From: Conchocele bisecta
Taxonomy: Eukaryota; Mollusca; Bivalvia; Lucinida; Thyasiridae
Assembly: GCA_029237695.1 (NCBI GenBank)
Contig: CM055268.1
Span: 56,939,131 to 57,003,130 of the forward strand
Reading direction: 5' to 3'
Length of the DNA: 64,000 nt
The notes under the pieces were generated by a model. That model did no database searches, had not been told where the DNA came from, and saw nothing but the letters and a program-made list of their open reading frames with translations. Made by a program: the position numbers and the translations under genes. Positions 24,795-37,552 of the stretch are shown one piece after another; position 1 is the stretch's first letter; each line of letters begins with the position of its first letter.

Positions 24795-24965
24795 TTCTGA
24801 ACTAGTCCATCAATCAGATAAGGGGTGTTTTTAAAATGCCAAAAAAGTACTTACAAACACTGCATATCCTGATCTTGTAACAAGCCGTCTCATCTGGATC
24901 TACAGTGTTTGCAAATGTTTGTTTTAAGGTGTGTAGGGATGAATGGGTTAAACTTGCATTTGAAC
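24795..24965. repeat. T2-like fragment
   Basis: Contains TACTTACAAACACTGCATATCC, AAGCCGTCTCATCTGGATC and ACAGTGTTTGCAAATG, as in T2 copies, without TTAA ends. The counterpart in copy 2 is 35585-35755. Confidence 0.5.
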
Positions 24966-25129
24966 CTATGTTAAAAGATTTACATACGAGTTGTATTGTG
25001 TATTCAGACTTTATGTTGTACATGTACATGTATGCTGTGTGGGTGGTGGTCGGGTGAATGCGACGGTGTAAATTAACGGTAGGGGTTCGTTCTTATAGGA
25101 ATCACGATTTGCCTGGTTTGACCCTCCTG

Positions 25130-25450
25130 CAGGTACGTTTTTATCTTTGGCTCTTTTGTTACCTGGTAGTTGAATTGGGTTATTGCGCATTATACAAGTG
25201 GTAAGATTATTACTGATCCTATTGATTTTGGGAGGGGGGCCAAGTGGCATCAGATCAGGATTATTCTGATTTCAGGGCTGAATATATAGATTTTTTATTG
25301 TAAATATTCAGTTCTGATTTTGGGATTTTCCCCCCATTTGTTTACATGTACTTGTACAGGTAATATATGGGATTTAGTACTAAACCCATTGACCCGACCT
25401 TAAATGACCTTAGCTGTTGATAGGCCATTAAACCCTAACAAACAAACAAA
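25130..25450 (+). mobile_element. R-like retroposon fragment
   Basis: TTACCTGGTAGTTGAATTGG, TCAGGGCTGAATATATAG, GCTGTTGATAGGCCATTAAA and a CTAACAAACAAACAAAG tail, in R order. Confidence 0.65.
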
Positions 25451-25604
25451 GATGTATTCTGTTATGTATGTGTCTATGTTAGCAACACCTTTCTTTTTTC
25501 AATAACTTAAGCTTCATCGATTATGATACTATTTAGCCACAATGTAGGGATGGTGCTTTGTTTTGCACATGACCCACATCCGACCACCCAAGGTCAAAGT
25601 TTGT

Positions 25605-26104
25605 NNNNNNNNNNNNNNNNNNNNNNNNNNNNNNNNNNNNNNNNNNNNNNNNNNNNNNNNNNNNNNNNNNNNNNNNNNNNNNNNNNNNNNNNNNNNNNNN
25701 NNNNNNNNNNNNNNNNNNNNNNNNNNNNNNNNNNNNNNNNNNNNNNNNNNNNNNNNNNNNNNNNNNNNNNNNNNNNNNNNNNNNNNNNNNNNNNNNNNNN
25801 NNNNNNNNNNNNNNNNNNNNNNNNNNNNNNNNNNNNNNNNNNNNNNNNNNNNNNNNNNNNNNNNNNNNNNNNNNNNNNNNNNNNNNNNNNNNNNNNNNNN
25901 NNNNNNNNNNNNNNNNNNNNNNNNNNNNNNNNNNNNNNNNNNNNNNNNNNNNNNNNNNNNNNNNNNNNNNNNNNNNNNNNNNNNNNNNNNNNNNNNNNNN
26001 NNNNNNNNNNNNNNNNNNNNNNNNNNNNNNNNNNNNNNNNNNNNNNNNNNNNNNNNNNNNNNNNNNNNNNNNNNNNNNNNNNNNNNNNNNNNNNNNNNNN
26101 NNNN
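25605..26104. other. Assembly gap (500 N)
   Basis: Exactly 500 undetermined bases, a fixed-size scaffolding spacer rather than a measured gap. The sequences on its two sides are from the two ends of the duplicated region. Confidence 0.98.
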
Positions 26105-28732
26105 CCAGTGTCATTCAGGTGACCGTAACCATGGTGATCTTGACATTGGTGTCAACAATTTTGGACGTACGTCCGAATGTTGAATATCTGTATAGCCGGA
26201 TCATGACCAAACTACATCAATAGCTTGCTCACATTCATGGCTATACATCTTGTGTTATTCGTGTGACTTTTACCTTCACGTTGGTGACCTTGACCTTCAT
26301 ATCAAACAATTTTGGATGTACATCCAAATATTATATGTCTCTTGATCCGTTAGTCGGATCATCTCCAAACTTCATCAATATCTTCTTCACATAAGACAGA
26401 TGTTCGCCAAACTCAAAAAATAATGCTCATGCATATAGCATATTATACATTACCAACATTTGGCCAAATGTAGCAGAATGGAGACCTTGGATCACTGAGT
26501 CTCTTATTAACACGGTCACCCAGTAACCAGATCACGCTCATTCAAGGTGCACGTGGGTGGCAGGTGGGAGCATGTGATGGGTAATTTATTTATCTCCCGA
26601 CCGGAGACGTAGTTTGGTCCTCATTGGCCTACATTTCAGGGCTGAATATATTTTTTTAAAATATTCCGTTCTGATTTTGGGATTTTCCCCCAATGCAGCA
26701 GGTTGAATACGGAATCAGGCGAACACGATGGCGTAAATTAATAACATTTGCCTGGATTGGATAGTGGAGGGGGCATTTAGTGTAACCCTTGCCCGTCACC
26801 ATCCTTGTAACTCGTAAAACTTTTAAACAGTACTAGCTACAAACCTTAAACATGGTATGTAGCTTCCTTATGATGATGATTTATGCGAAAATCTCATTTC
26901 AATTTTTGATTCGATCCCCGTGTCATGGATTATCTCCCCCTTTACGACTTAGAATTTGGCAATTTTGCCTTGTAACTCATAAAACATTTAAACTGTAATA
27001 GCTACAGACCTGAAACGTGGTATGTAGCTTCCTTATGATGATTAGATGCGGAAATTTGGATTTTTAATTCGACCCCCGGGTCATGGATTATCTTCCCCTT
27101 TTCAACTTAGAGTTTTACTTTGTTTACTATCAAAGTGGTAGGTGGGGCATCCGTGTTCAACGAACACATTTTCTAGTTCTCTTTGGCTCTTTGTTACCTG
27201 GGAGTTGAATTGGGGTATTGCCCATTATAAAGGTATTAAGATTAGTGCTGATCCTACTGCTTTTGGGAGGGGGCCAAGTGATTCTGGTGTGGCGAGGACC
27301 TGGCACCAGATCAGCATTATTCTGATTTCAGGGCTGAATATATAGTTTTTTTATTCTAATTATTCAGTTTTGATTATTTGATCCCCTCCCCCCTCCCATT
27401 TGTACAGGTACTATATGGGATTTAGTACTAAACCCATTGACCCGGCCTTAAATGGCCTTAGCTGTTGATAGGCCATTAAATCCCAACAAACAAACAAGGT
27501 GCACACGCTATCACCACTGCTATTATTGCCTGAAATATTGCAATTTTCACCATCGTGCGCCAATAATTTAATTTACGCATTTATTTCAGCGTATAATACT
27601 CATTTGTGCATTTGAACTCATTTCGCCATTAAATAAATATCAGGTAGCTGTCGAGCATGCATAGACCTTGAATAAAAAAAAATCCTACTTTATCTCTACT
27701 TTTTGTTGGAAAAATCCCTAGTTTTCCATACTGTTTTGCCCTACTTTTACCCTACATTTTGTTGATTGGACAGTTGAAAGTCTGTCAAGTCCAAACTTTC
27801 AACGTAAGTCCAAATTCCCCATATCTCCTCATAGGTCAGTTGGATGGTCGCCAAGCGTTATCAGCAGCTTCCTTACATTGATCACTAACCACTCTGGGTC
27901 ATTTGGTGGCATTGACCTACTTTCCATCATGTCCGTCAAAATCTCCTGATAATTTAGTTCGCTAACGTTAATTGGTAGCTTCCTCTTACTGATAGCTAAC
28001 CACCCTGGGTCATTCGAGCTCTTCAAATGAACGTTGCTATTTTCCCTAGGAATGGCTATAAATTGCAAACCGCAGTACGACCCTTCTTACATGGCTGGCC
28101 ATTGTCCAAAATTGCTTACTGCCGAGTCCGGTTTTGTCCAGTGTGTTTTCTAATTAAGGTATTAGGTCACAAATAGATACACTTGGCTTCAATGATAATT
28201 GCTTCAACAGAGTGATGTGATATATGAATATAACATATGTGAATATTGTCTTGTTACTGTATACTATATGGAACATTGAGTTGCCATCTCCGCCATCGTA
28301 CTGTTTCACCACTTCGTGCGTTTGACACATACAGCAAATGACATGACAGTAAACCAAATACAATTTGGTGCAATACGTAACAGACAGATTTGACAACTGC
28401 AAGCTATAAATATTATGCCAGCAAAATATACAAAATACGAGATATCTGAGCATTTCTCTCATCAATCTCAAAATAAATGTTGATGTGTAAACTTTTCAAT
28501 CTGATGCACAGCCTATTGCTAGTGTACACATTACCCATGGTAAAGCCATATTTACTCGCATAGTGGGGAGTAAACACCAGGGACAATACACTCAGGTAAC
28601 TGTTTACATGTCACTGAATGTGATAGCTAATAATAGAGTACAGTAATGGGTATATATGATATGTGTTGTGTGGTTGGCCATTTAAAAGTGATACACTGTG
28701 CGATGTTCTGTGTATGAGGCTATCTATAATGG

Positions 28733-29015
28733 AGTGGAGCGCAGTTGCCTGGTGGTTAGAGCGTCAGACTGCTGATCTAAAGGTCGTGGGTTCGAGCCTC
28801 ACCGGAGGCGCTGCGTTGTGTCCTTGAGCAAGACACTTTATCCACACTGCTCCAGTTCACCCAGCTGTGAATGGGTACCGATAATTCGTAGTTGCTCTGT
28901 AAATACGAATTACCGGCTTCTCTCAAAAAATCTCTACCTCCGTTCTTTCTCCCATTCTTGGGAGACGGCATGCAAGGTCCTCGAGCCAGTGCCGCCGTTA
29001 ATATAGGCAAACAAA
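28733..29015 (+). mobile_element. tRNA-derived SINE with target-site duplication
   Basis: The head resembles a tRNA: box A-like TGGTGGTTAGAGCG and box B GGTTCGAGCC, correctly spaced, with anticodon loop CTGCTGA. The body contains TTGAGCAAGACACTTTATCC and CAGCTGTGAATGGGTACCG, a central domain shared by many metazoan SINEs. Flanks are ATCTATAATGG (28722-28732) and ATCTATATTGG (29016-29026); copy 1 has the single empty site at 17785-17795. It is presumably transcribed by RNA polymerase III. Confidence 0.9.
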
Positions 29016-29093
29016 ATCTATATTGGTAGTTCATGTTGTTAAAAACACAGGTATGAAACGATGCCCGTTTCTGTCAGAGCAACATCCAGTAAT

Positions 29094-32000
29094 AGTACGC
29101 TTGTTAAGTGCAAACAATAGGTGTTTGACTTCACATCATGATGCACAGATCCCCTTTGTTATGGAAGTTCCTTAGGACCATAGAAAGTTTTTTATCCAAA
29201 GTCACACGCTCTATCTCATATTCAAGATGGCTGCCGGCGGCCATATTGATATTATGGCCGACGATATATAAGTTTGAGTTAAATTTCAATTAAACTTACG
29301 ATTCACATTTCTAGTGTTGTATGCTAGCTTCTAAGATTCATGGAGGAATGAATATCAAATATAGTTGTTGTATCTCAATTCCAAGATGGCCGCCGGCGGC
29401 CATATCGGAAACAAAAATTGCCCATAGTATACACGTTCAGCTAAATTTAAATAAAAGTAATGATTTACATTTCTTATATGCAAGGTTCTAAGGGTCATGG
29501 AGGAATGAATATCTAAAATAGAAGTTGCATGTCAAATTCAAGATGGCCGCCGGTGGCCATATTGGTAAAATATTGATGGCAGCTATATTGGAAAAAGTGA
29601 CCGACAATATATAAGTGTAGCTAAATAGCAATAAAAGTAATGATTTAAATTTCTTCCGTTATATTCAAGTTTCTAAGGGTCATGGAGGAATGAATATCTA
29701 ATACAGAAGCTCTATCTAAAATTCAAGATGGCCGCCGGTTTCCATATTTGTAAAAATTGCTGACACTATATGTATTTAATGAATTAATGTTGTAATGTGA
29801 CCTTTCTCTTTGATTTAGAACTACATATGTGTCATAGAACACTGAATAGCATAATTAGTAAGGTGTATCTCGAATCCAAGATGGTCGCCATCAGCCAATT
29901 TTCAATTAAATCCGAGTTCGCTAACTGTTTGTCGGAGATGCTATTATAAACATATATTCCATCTGTAGATAGTTTTCACTTGAAATAAATGAACTGAGGT
30001 ATATAATAACATATGTAAACAAAACTAAATCTCAAATCAAATATGGCTGCCATCAATCATTCGGAAACAGATTAGGCATGTACATGTATATGTAGAAACG
30101 CATATAAGATAAAATATTAAATATTTACAGTTTGTAAATGAACTGTTTGGGTCCGGTTGATTCCACAAATTCTCTTTTTCAGGCAGTTTATACTGTTATA
30201 ATGTTTTTAAGTACCATTCGAAAGTAGCACACAAAATTGACAACTTAGTAAAAGGTATGAAAACAAAATTAGATGGCATGATGAAAACGATTGCAAGCTA
30301 GAAATATAGGCACTTGTAATGCAAAAGGTCTTTGAGGAAATGAAAATTGGCTACCGCCAGCACATACACATACAGCTTAAAGCATTTGGCACTGACACTG
30401 TGAATGCTAACTTTAACAAAATTGTTACTGTCAGCAGTACAGATCAACAGACGACCGGAATGAATGACGAACAAAATGTAATGTATGCCGTATAATAATA
30501 AAATATGCATATACCAATTACATCTAATATTATAATGTATGCGAAGAAGCAATGTATGCATTCCATGGCAATATAAATCATCTTCCATGGCAATATAAAT
30601 CATCACATACTAATCATGTATAAGTGTAGTGGTGTAATACTTAGAATGCATATTATCTTATACATGACATTTTGTCATAATGCAAGCATAGCTATATTCG
30701 TCAATTTACATTGTCATTGCATATTATTGGCGTCATTGTATCGAAGTTTAAACTCAGTCCACGATATGTAGCAATGTTTCTATTAGCTGGGGATAGTGTT
30801 ATAGCCACCATTATACATAGTAGCGGATGAATCATATCTCCCTGCAGCTATACTCTTTATAAGAGAACGAGAACGTAAAGTTGACCATTACTAGTATATC
30901 ATGATGTATGCCAACCGTTATGTATTTGTGCACTGAATATCGTCTCGTATTAGTTTTATTATATCATGTAGTGTGTGCAATATATACATTTACATGCATT
31001 ATTCTTGTTTCCATAATACAATACCATAATATAAGTCGCTCAAACACCATATTGTATAAATTCGGTTATTTAGTAAGCCTAACAAAACTGTGCACTACAT
31101 GTTTGTACTGTTCTGCTTGCTCATAAAATAAAACACAATTTTGCCATGTGCTGCACTATATAATGCGGAGCATATGCATACAATATGCACTTAACGACAT
31201 ACGAAGCTCCTGCTCGCACGTCCTGTCCATAGTTCTCCATCCATACGACTATTTTATTTATCTCTGCATATGATCTCAACCCAACTTTCACACCTACCCC
31301 CATAAATTACATACTAGTATTCGAATATGCTCAACTCTTTTTCACATAGTATCCCTTTACACAAGTTTATTAATTTCGTTTGCCTGGTCACTTGAATGCA
31401 ATCAATAATTAATCCAGGACCTTCACAAAACCAACATAGCACTGTGTCTGTATATCATGTATGCAATACATACAATTATAATGTTCATTCTAAAATACCA
31501 TTTTTATAATGATTGATGCACACCTTTCATCTGCTCAGTTATTTTAATGTCACTCATTTGAAAAAATGCATCATGTATCTGAAATACAAAGCATTGTACG
31601 TATAAAGGAAACAGAATATTCACTTGGAATATATTTTCCAGCAAATTATGCATAAAGGAATGTCATTTACTAAGTTTTGTTAATTCGGTGATTCTGTTCC
31701 ATATCTGTTCTCAATTTTCATTTTATATTCCGCTCTTTGTCTTAATAGTATGTAGTTAAAATTATTTTCAGCATAAATTCCAGGATATGATTTTTAATGC
31801 ATTTCAGTTGTTAAAATGAGTCAAGAAATTAGTTTATGGCATTCAACATAGCTAGAAAACATGTATTATAATAGTGCAAACGACACACATTTTGCGAGCT
31901 ATGAATTGGCAATTTCATGTTTAGTTCAAAATGACGGACAACAGCCATCTTAGATTTGTACTAAAATTCTATATTTTGACATTTATTCTATGATCCTTGA

Positions 32001-32605
32001 AAGAAATTTGAATTAAAACTTTTAAATGAAATTTTGTAAACTTATATATTATCCGCCACATTTTCTAATATATCTTAAATTTGAGATACAACTTCTGTAT
32101 TTTGCTATTCATTCTTCCATGACCTATAGAATTGTGCATACAATAGATAGAACAAACTCATAGAAAACATGTAGCTTCCATTGGAATTTACCTAAATTTA
32201 AACATCGTCGGCCATGTTTTCCAATGTAGCCGATGGCGGCCATCTTGAATATGAAATACAACTTCCATTATCATTAATCAATCTTGAATTGAAATTTAGC
32301 TAAACGACTATTTACTTTCGGCCACATTTTCCAATATGGTCGTCGGCGGCCATCTTGGATTTGAGATACGACTTCTATATTTGATAATAATTCTGCCATG
32401 ACTCTTAGAAGCTTGCATACAACATATTAATTTGAATCTTAACTTTAAATGGAATTTAACAAAACTTACATATGACCGGCTATTTTTTTCCAACATGGAA
32501 ATCTTGTCTTTGGATAAAAAGTTTGTATGGTCCTTAGGTACTTCCGAACCAAAGGGGACCTTTGCATCATTACTTGAAGTCAATAGTCACTTAACAAGCC
32601 TACTG
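29094..32605. mobile_element. Y element, copy 2
   Basis: Same structure as 18185-21769. Its ends are better preserved: GCTTGTTAAGTG at the left and CACTTAACAAGC at the right are exact inverted repeats. The GGCGGC part of the last right-arm module is lost near 32500. Confidence 0.8.
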
Positions 32606-32677
32606 TAACTAGATCTCACCATGTGCTTATTGGATGTTTAACATACATAACGTAAGGTATCGGTATAGGTGTATGAC

Positions 32678-32955
32678 CATCTGGGGATCCAGTAGGCCAA
32701 TAGCCGTAGAGTAGTAGCTGATGACTATCTGGGGATCCAGTAGGCCAATAGCCGTAGAGTAGTAGCTGATGACTATCTGGGGATCCAGTAGGCCAATAGC
32801 CGAAGAGTAGTAGTAGCATGATGACCACCTGGGGATCCAGTAGGCCAATAGCCGTAGAGTAGAAGCTGATGACCATCTGGGAATCCAGTAGGCCAATAGC
32901 CATATGTAGTAGCTGATGACGATCTGGGAATCCAGTAGACCAATAGACTTAGAGG
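32678..32955 (+). repeat. ~49-bp tandem array, six units
   Basis: Counterpart of 21838-22175 with one unit fewer. Confidence 0.9.
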
Positions 32956-33049
32956 CTGATGGGATTTGTGGATATTCAAACAGCTTATCTTCTAGCGTAT
33001 TCCTAAAGCCTGATACGGACCAAAACTATAAGTTATAAGCATTACGTGT

Positions 33050-33350
33050 GTTTCATTGAATAGCGAACTATACAGGCCCTGATAAGACTGTGCGGTCAGC
33101 TGTGAGAGGAGAAGTAGGGCTTATGGGGTTTACAACCAGTGTAGAGCCAGATCGGACTGTGCATCCACACAGTCTGATCAGGAACTGCACTCTTCGCCAT
33201 TCCATCAATGAAACACACGCCATGTTTCTAACAAGGAATATATATCGTTATCAGGCTACAGGGGTGTGTGATTTGATCAGGAGCTACACTGGTCACAAAT
33301 CCCAAAAGCCATATTTCTCCAGTCACAGCCACATATATGTAGACTGTTCA
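33050..33350 (+). mobile_element. D MITE (copy 2 counterpart)
   Basis: Matches 22262-22560 with a few substitutions. Confidence 0.7.
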
Positions 33351-33414
33351 TATGCGTTGTATTGCTGTTTCTTGATCTTTCTTGTGTAAATGACATGCAT
33401 CAACATTTTTCACT

Positions 33415-33624
33415 TTAACCCTTAGACCGCTACACACAACAATTATCGTCTGCTGTTGCTTTTATATCTTGCCTTATTTCTCAATAAAAAACATGGTTTG
33501 ACAGCACTTCAGAATGTTGTAAATTATTCTAAAGTGCTGTCAAAGCATGTTTTGATGATAAAAATGGAAAATAAAAAATAAACAGCGGACGACAAACACA
33601 ATAAGATAGCGGTGTAAGGGTTAA
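33415..33624. mobile_element. T1 MITE with TTAA ends (copy 2 counterpart)
   Basis: TTAACCCTTAGACCGCTAC to GCGGTGTAAGGGTTAA, as at 22628-22837. Confidence 0.85.
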
Positions 33625-33990
33625 ACGGGACAACTTGGGGACCCCTTTGTGTTTAATTTAGATGGGGCTCATTGAAATTAATTTCATTGCTGTGTTTGTT
33701 TATGATTGAAAATGACAAAACGTATTCAACGAGTGATTAATTACAGGGGAACGTTTCTAAACCGGACACCCTGGGGACCTCCCAGGGTGTCCTGTTTAGA
33801 GGTTCCACTGTATGTGACAAATATTATTGTTACATTGAAAACTCCACTGTGATTTAGCGTTGGTTGGTAGAAACACAGTATCGGCCTGGAGAAATGATGT
33901 TGCATTTGTGGCCGGTTAAGTACTGCAACTATGACCGGATATCTAGGGCTTATGAAATCTGTGGCCAGTCAAAAATGCCACCCATACATT

Positions 33991-34395
33991 TAAAGGTACA
34001 TGCCCACTCAGTAGGCACACAATGTTCTTTATATCAGAGTCATCACCTGATATATTTTCTGGCAAAACAAACATTCATTCATCATTACCCCACGTATTGA
34101 TCGGCATTATTATACATTTTATATCAGATGTAAATTTCCACACTGATATCAGGGGCGATAACCGTGTTTCTTTACAATGTTAACGGCCATTGCTATTTAT
34201 TATCTGTATTTCTTTCTTGATGTGCAATGATCATACTTTATAATGTGTCGAATATTTATTTTGTTCAAGTGACACATTTAATTAGTATAAATAATTAAAA
34301 AATATCATACCTCATTTGCATATGCAAATAGCCTGTTACCATCGCGCATCACTATCAGTAAAATAAATATTACTAAATAATTATATCTGCATAGC
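33991..34395 (+). mobile_element. T3 MITE (copy 2 counterpart)
   Basis: Matches 23202-23625; the left end reads TTAAAGGTACATGCCCACTC. Confidence 0.75.
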
Positions 34396-34539
34396 GGGCA
34401 CTCGTAACAGAAGTAAGTGTCGCTTCGTGTCTGTATCCGCATATGAGACACGCCATGTAATTGTGTACCTTCGTACATGTAAATGCTTCGATTTAACAAC
34501 GGCACTGGCTCCATGACCTTACATGTCGGGACCGACTAG

Positions 34540-34858
34540 CTAAAGGTGCATGGCCACTCCGTAGGTTATAATATAGGGAGTCGGATCGGTATATCTATAG
34601 AAATGACATTTTCCGGCAAAATAAACATTTGTTCACCATTACCCCATGTATTGATTGGCATTATTATACATTTTATATCAGACGTAAATTCCCACACTGA
34701 TATCAGGGGTGATACCCGTGTTTCCTTAAAATGTTAACGGACATTGCTATTTATTCTCTGTATTTATTTTTTAGTGTGCAATGATCAAACTTTATAATCT
34801 GTCAACAATATTATTTTGTTCAGGTAACGTATTTCATTAGTATAAATAATTAAAAACA
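34540..34858 (+). mobile_element. T3 MITE, second (copy 2 counterpart)
   Basis: Matches 23762-24085, but the left TTAA has become CTAA (CTAAAGGTGCATGGCC). Confidence 0.65.
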
Positions 34859-34959
34859 TAGCAATATATGTATTTGTATGCATCATCTGTGACATTTTTC
34901 TTGTGAAATTATCATGTACACTATTACGGAGCCCCGCAGGGGACATGGATTATTTTTAT

Positions 34960-35424
34960 TACCGTAATTCGTTTCCACGTAATAACAATTTGTTCCCTCA
35001 ATTTAGCAATGCGTTCCCTCGAATTAACAATTCGTTCCCACGATATTATAATGTGTTCCCTCGAATTAACAATTCGTTCCCACAAAATAACAATTTGTTC
35101 CCTCAATTTAACAATTTGTTCCCTTGAATTGACAATTCGGTCCCACGATATAGCAAGTTGTTCCCTCGAATTAACAATTCGTAACCACAAAATGACAATT
35201 CGTTCCCTCAATTTACCTCGAATTAACAATTCGTTCCCACGAATTAACAATTTGTTCCTGTGGGAACAAATTGTTATTTCGTGGGAACGAATTGTTAAAT
35301 TGAGCGAACAAATTGTCTTTTCGTGGGAACGAATTGTTACTTCGAGGTAACGAATTGTTAATTTGTGGGAACAAATTGTTAAATTGAGGGAACAAATTGT
35401 TATTTCGAGGGAACGAATTAATAA
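34960..35424. repeat. Large palindromic array (copy 2 counterpart)
   Basis: Same units as 24180-24625. The centre differs: TTGTTCCTGTGGGAACAAATT at about 35249-35270, and one more unit is present on the right side. Confidence 0.9.
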
Positions 35425-36151
35425 AAAAAAAGAATTATATGTCCCCTGCAGGACTCTGTACACTATTACTTTACTTTGTCGTTTACAAATGTTTGTTATC
35501 TCGAGAATGATAGCATATCTTTTTTTGTTGTATATTTTGAATATCTCTTTGACCCCTAAATATCTGATATTGATAGCTCCATGCTCATTTCTGAACTAGT
35601 CCATCAATCAGATAAGGGTTGTTTTTAAAATGCCGGAAAAGTACTTACAAACACTGCATATCCTGATCTTGTAACAAGCCGTCTCATCTGAATCTACAGT
35701 GTTTGCAAATGTTTGTTTTAAGGTATGTAGGGATGAATGTGTTAAACTTGCATTTGAACCTATGTTAAAAGATTTACATACGAGTTGTATTGTGTATTCA
35801 GACTTTATGTTGTACATGTACATGTATGCTGTGTGGGTGGTGGTCGGGTGGTCGGGTGAACGCGACGGCGTAAATTAACGGTAGGGGTTCGTTCTTATAG
35901 GAATCACGATTTGCCTGGTTTGACCCTCGGGTACGTTTTTATCTTTGGCTCTTTTGTTACCTGGTAGTTGAATTGGGTTATTGCGCATTATACAAGTGGT
36001 AAGATTATTACTGATCCTATTGCTTTTGGGAGGGGGGCCAAGTGGCATCAGATCAAGATTATTCTGATTTCAGGGCTGAATATATAGATTTTTTATTGTA
36101 AATATTCAGTTCTGATTTTGGGATTTTACCCCCATTTGTACATGTACTTGT

Positions 36152-36560
36152 GTGGGTGGCAGGTGGGAGCATGCGATGGGTAATTTAACGATCGGGGTTC
36201 ATCCTTACCAGAATCCCGACTGGAGACCTGGTTTGGCCCTCACATACGTCTTTGGCATTTTGTACATTGTATGTGACAGTTGAATCTGGTTATACCCCTT
36301 ATAAGAGTAATCCTACCGGTATTACTTTTAAATAGGGGAAGGGGCCTTTGGTGACTTTGGTGCGGTATGGACCTGGCACCAGGTCAGGTTATTCTAATTT
36401 CAGGGCTGAATATGTTGTATCTCGATGTAAATATTCAGTTCTGATTTTGGGATTTTCCCCCCAATGCAGCAGGTTAAAACGGGATCGAACCTGTTTGCCC
36501 GGCCTTACATGACCTTAGCTGTTGATAGGCCGTTAAACACCATTAAACAAAACAAACAAA
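36152..36560 (+). mobile_element. R retroposon, full length, with 12-bp target-site duplication
   Basis: ACATGTACTTGT flanks it on both sides (36140-36151 and 36561-36572); copy 1 has the same word once at 25344-25355. It starts GTGGGTGGCAGGTGGGAGCA and ends with an A-rich tail (AAACAAAACAAACAAAA). Target-site length and tail indicate LINE-driven retroposition. TGGCAGGTGGGA and GGGTTCATCC may be decayed box A and B (inference). Confidence 0.88.
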
Positions 36561-36940
36561 ACATGTACTTGTACAGGTAATATATGGGATTTAGTACTAA
36601 ACCCAATGACCCGGCCTTAAATGACCTTAGTTGTTGATAGGCCGTTAAACCCTAACAAACAAACAAACATGTATTCTGTTATGTATGTGTCTATGTTAAC
36701 AACACCTTTCTTTTTTCAATAACTTAAGCTTCGTCGATTATGATACTATTTAGCCACAATGTAGGGATGGTGCTTTGTTTTGCACATGACACACATCCGA
36801 CAACCCAAGGTCAAAGTTTGTAAGGCAAAAATGTTAAATTTTGTATCAAGGCTGCCAGCGAGGGGATTAGCTTAGTGATAAAAATGCCCTTGTTATTTGT
36901 ATTTTCCAATTTTATAAAAAAAAAGCAGTTTGTCAGCACT

Positions 36941-37150
36941 TTAACCCTTACACTGCTGAATTAAATTTTGTCATCTGCTGGTTGTGTTTTATTTTTCTTA
37001 TCAAAGACATGGTTTGACAGCACTTTAGAATCATTTCCAATGGAAATGATTATAAAGTGCTGCCAAATCCTGTTTCTATGGAGAATAATGACAAAATATT
37101 AAACAACAGCAGACGACAATTATTTTTGTTTCCGGCATTCTAAGGATTAA
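36941..37150. mobile_element. T1 MITE
   Basis: TTAACCCTTACACTGCTG at the left and TTCTAAGGATTAA at the right. Internal TTTCCAATGGAAA palindrome, flanked by GTTTGACAGCACTTTAG and its partner. Confidence 0.8.
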
Positions 37151-37552
37151 AATGAAATAAAAGGTATAAACCTACTTGAGAACGTGAGATGTGATAGTCA
37201 GAACTTTGTTATAGCGGAGTATTAATTTATGCTTCGTGAGGGATTTGCTTTGTTTGATCGCATCATTTATTGTTTATCACTTATACAGTGCATTTGATAG
37301 TTTTGTAATAAAACGAAATATTGGTATTCTTTCACCCTTTGTTGTTAGTATCGCCTGCACGTACATGTACAGTCAAACCTACATGAATGGCCACTTCCCT
37401 ATAACAACTCACTTTCTGTAAGAGCCATCATTATAATATGTGGCTGTAACTGAAGAAATGGGTCTTATGGGATTTGTGACCAGTGTAGCTCCTGATCAAA
37501 TAGCACACTCCTGTAACCTGATGTTTATTTCATTTATATTGTTGTGGTGTAT

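Larger units (their letters stand above)
7039..25604 (+). repeat. Duplicated region, copy 1 (runs up to the gap)
   Basis: Collinear with 26105-36825, with frequent long identical stretches and scattered substitutions. Copy 1 carries extra blocks at 8322-14357, ~15172-17266 and 17828-18147. Similarity continues to the last base before the N run, where contig 1 stops. Confidence 0.93.
26105..36825 (+). repeat. Duplicated region, copy 2 (starts at the gap)
   Basis: From its first base it matches 7039 onward and it stays collinear to position ~36825, where copy 1 ends at the gap. After 36825 the sequence continues uniquely. Copy 2 carries two small insertions missing in copy 1: 28733-29015 and 36152-36560. 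Confidence 0.93.

Noticed and set aside
25523..26183. Open frames spanning the N run
   Set aside because: They consist almost entirely of undetermined bases.
28733..28815. Functional tRNA gene
   Set aside because: Box A and B are present but the acceptor and anticodon stems are poor, and the sequence continues into a SINE body flanked by a target-site duplication.
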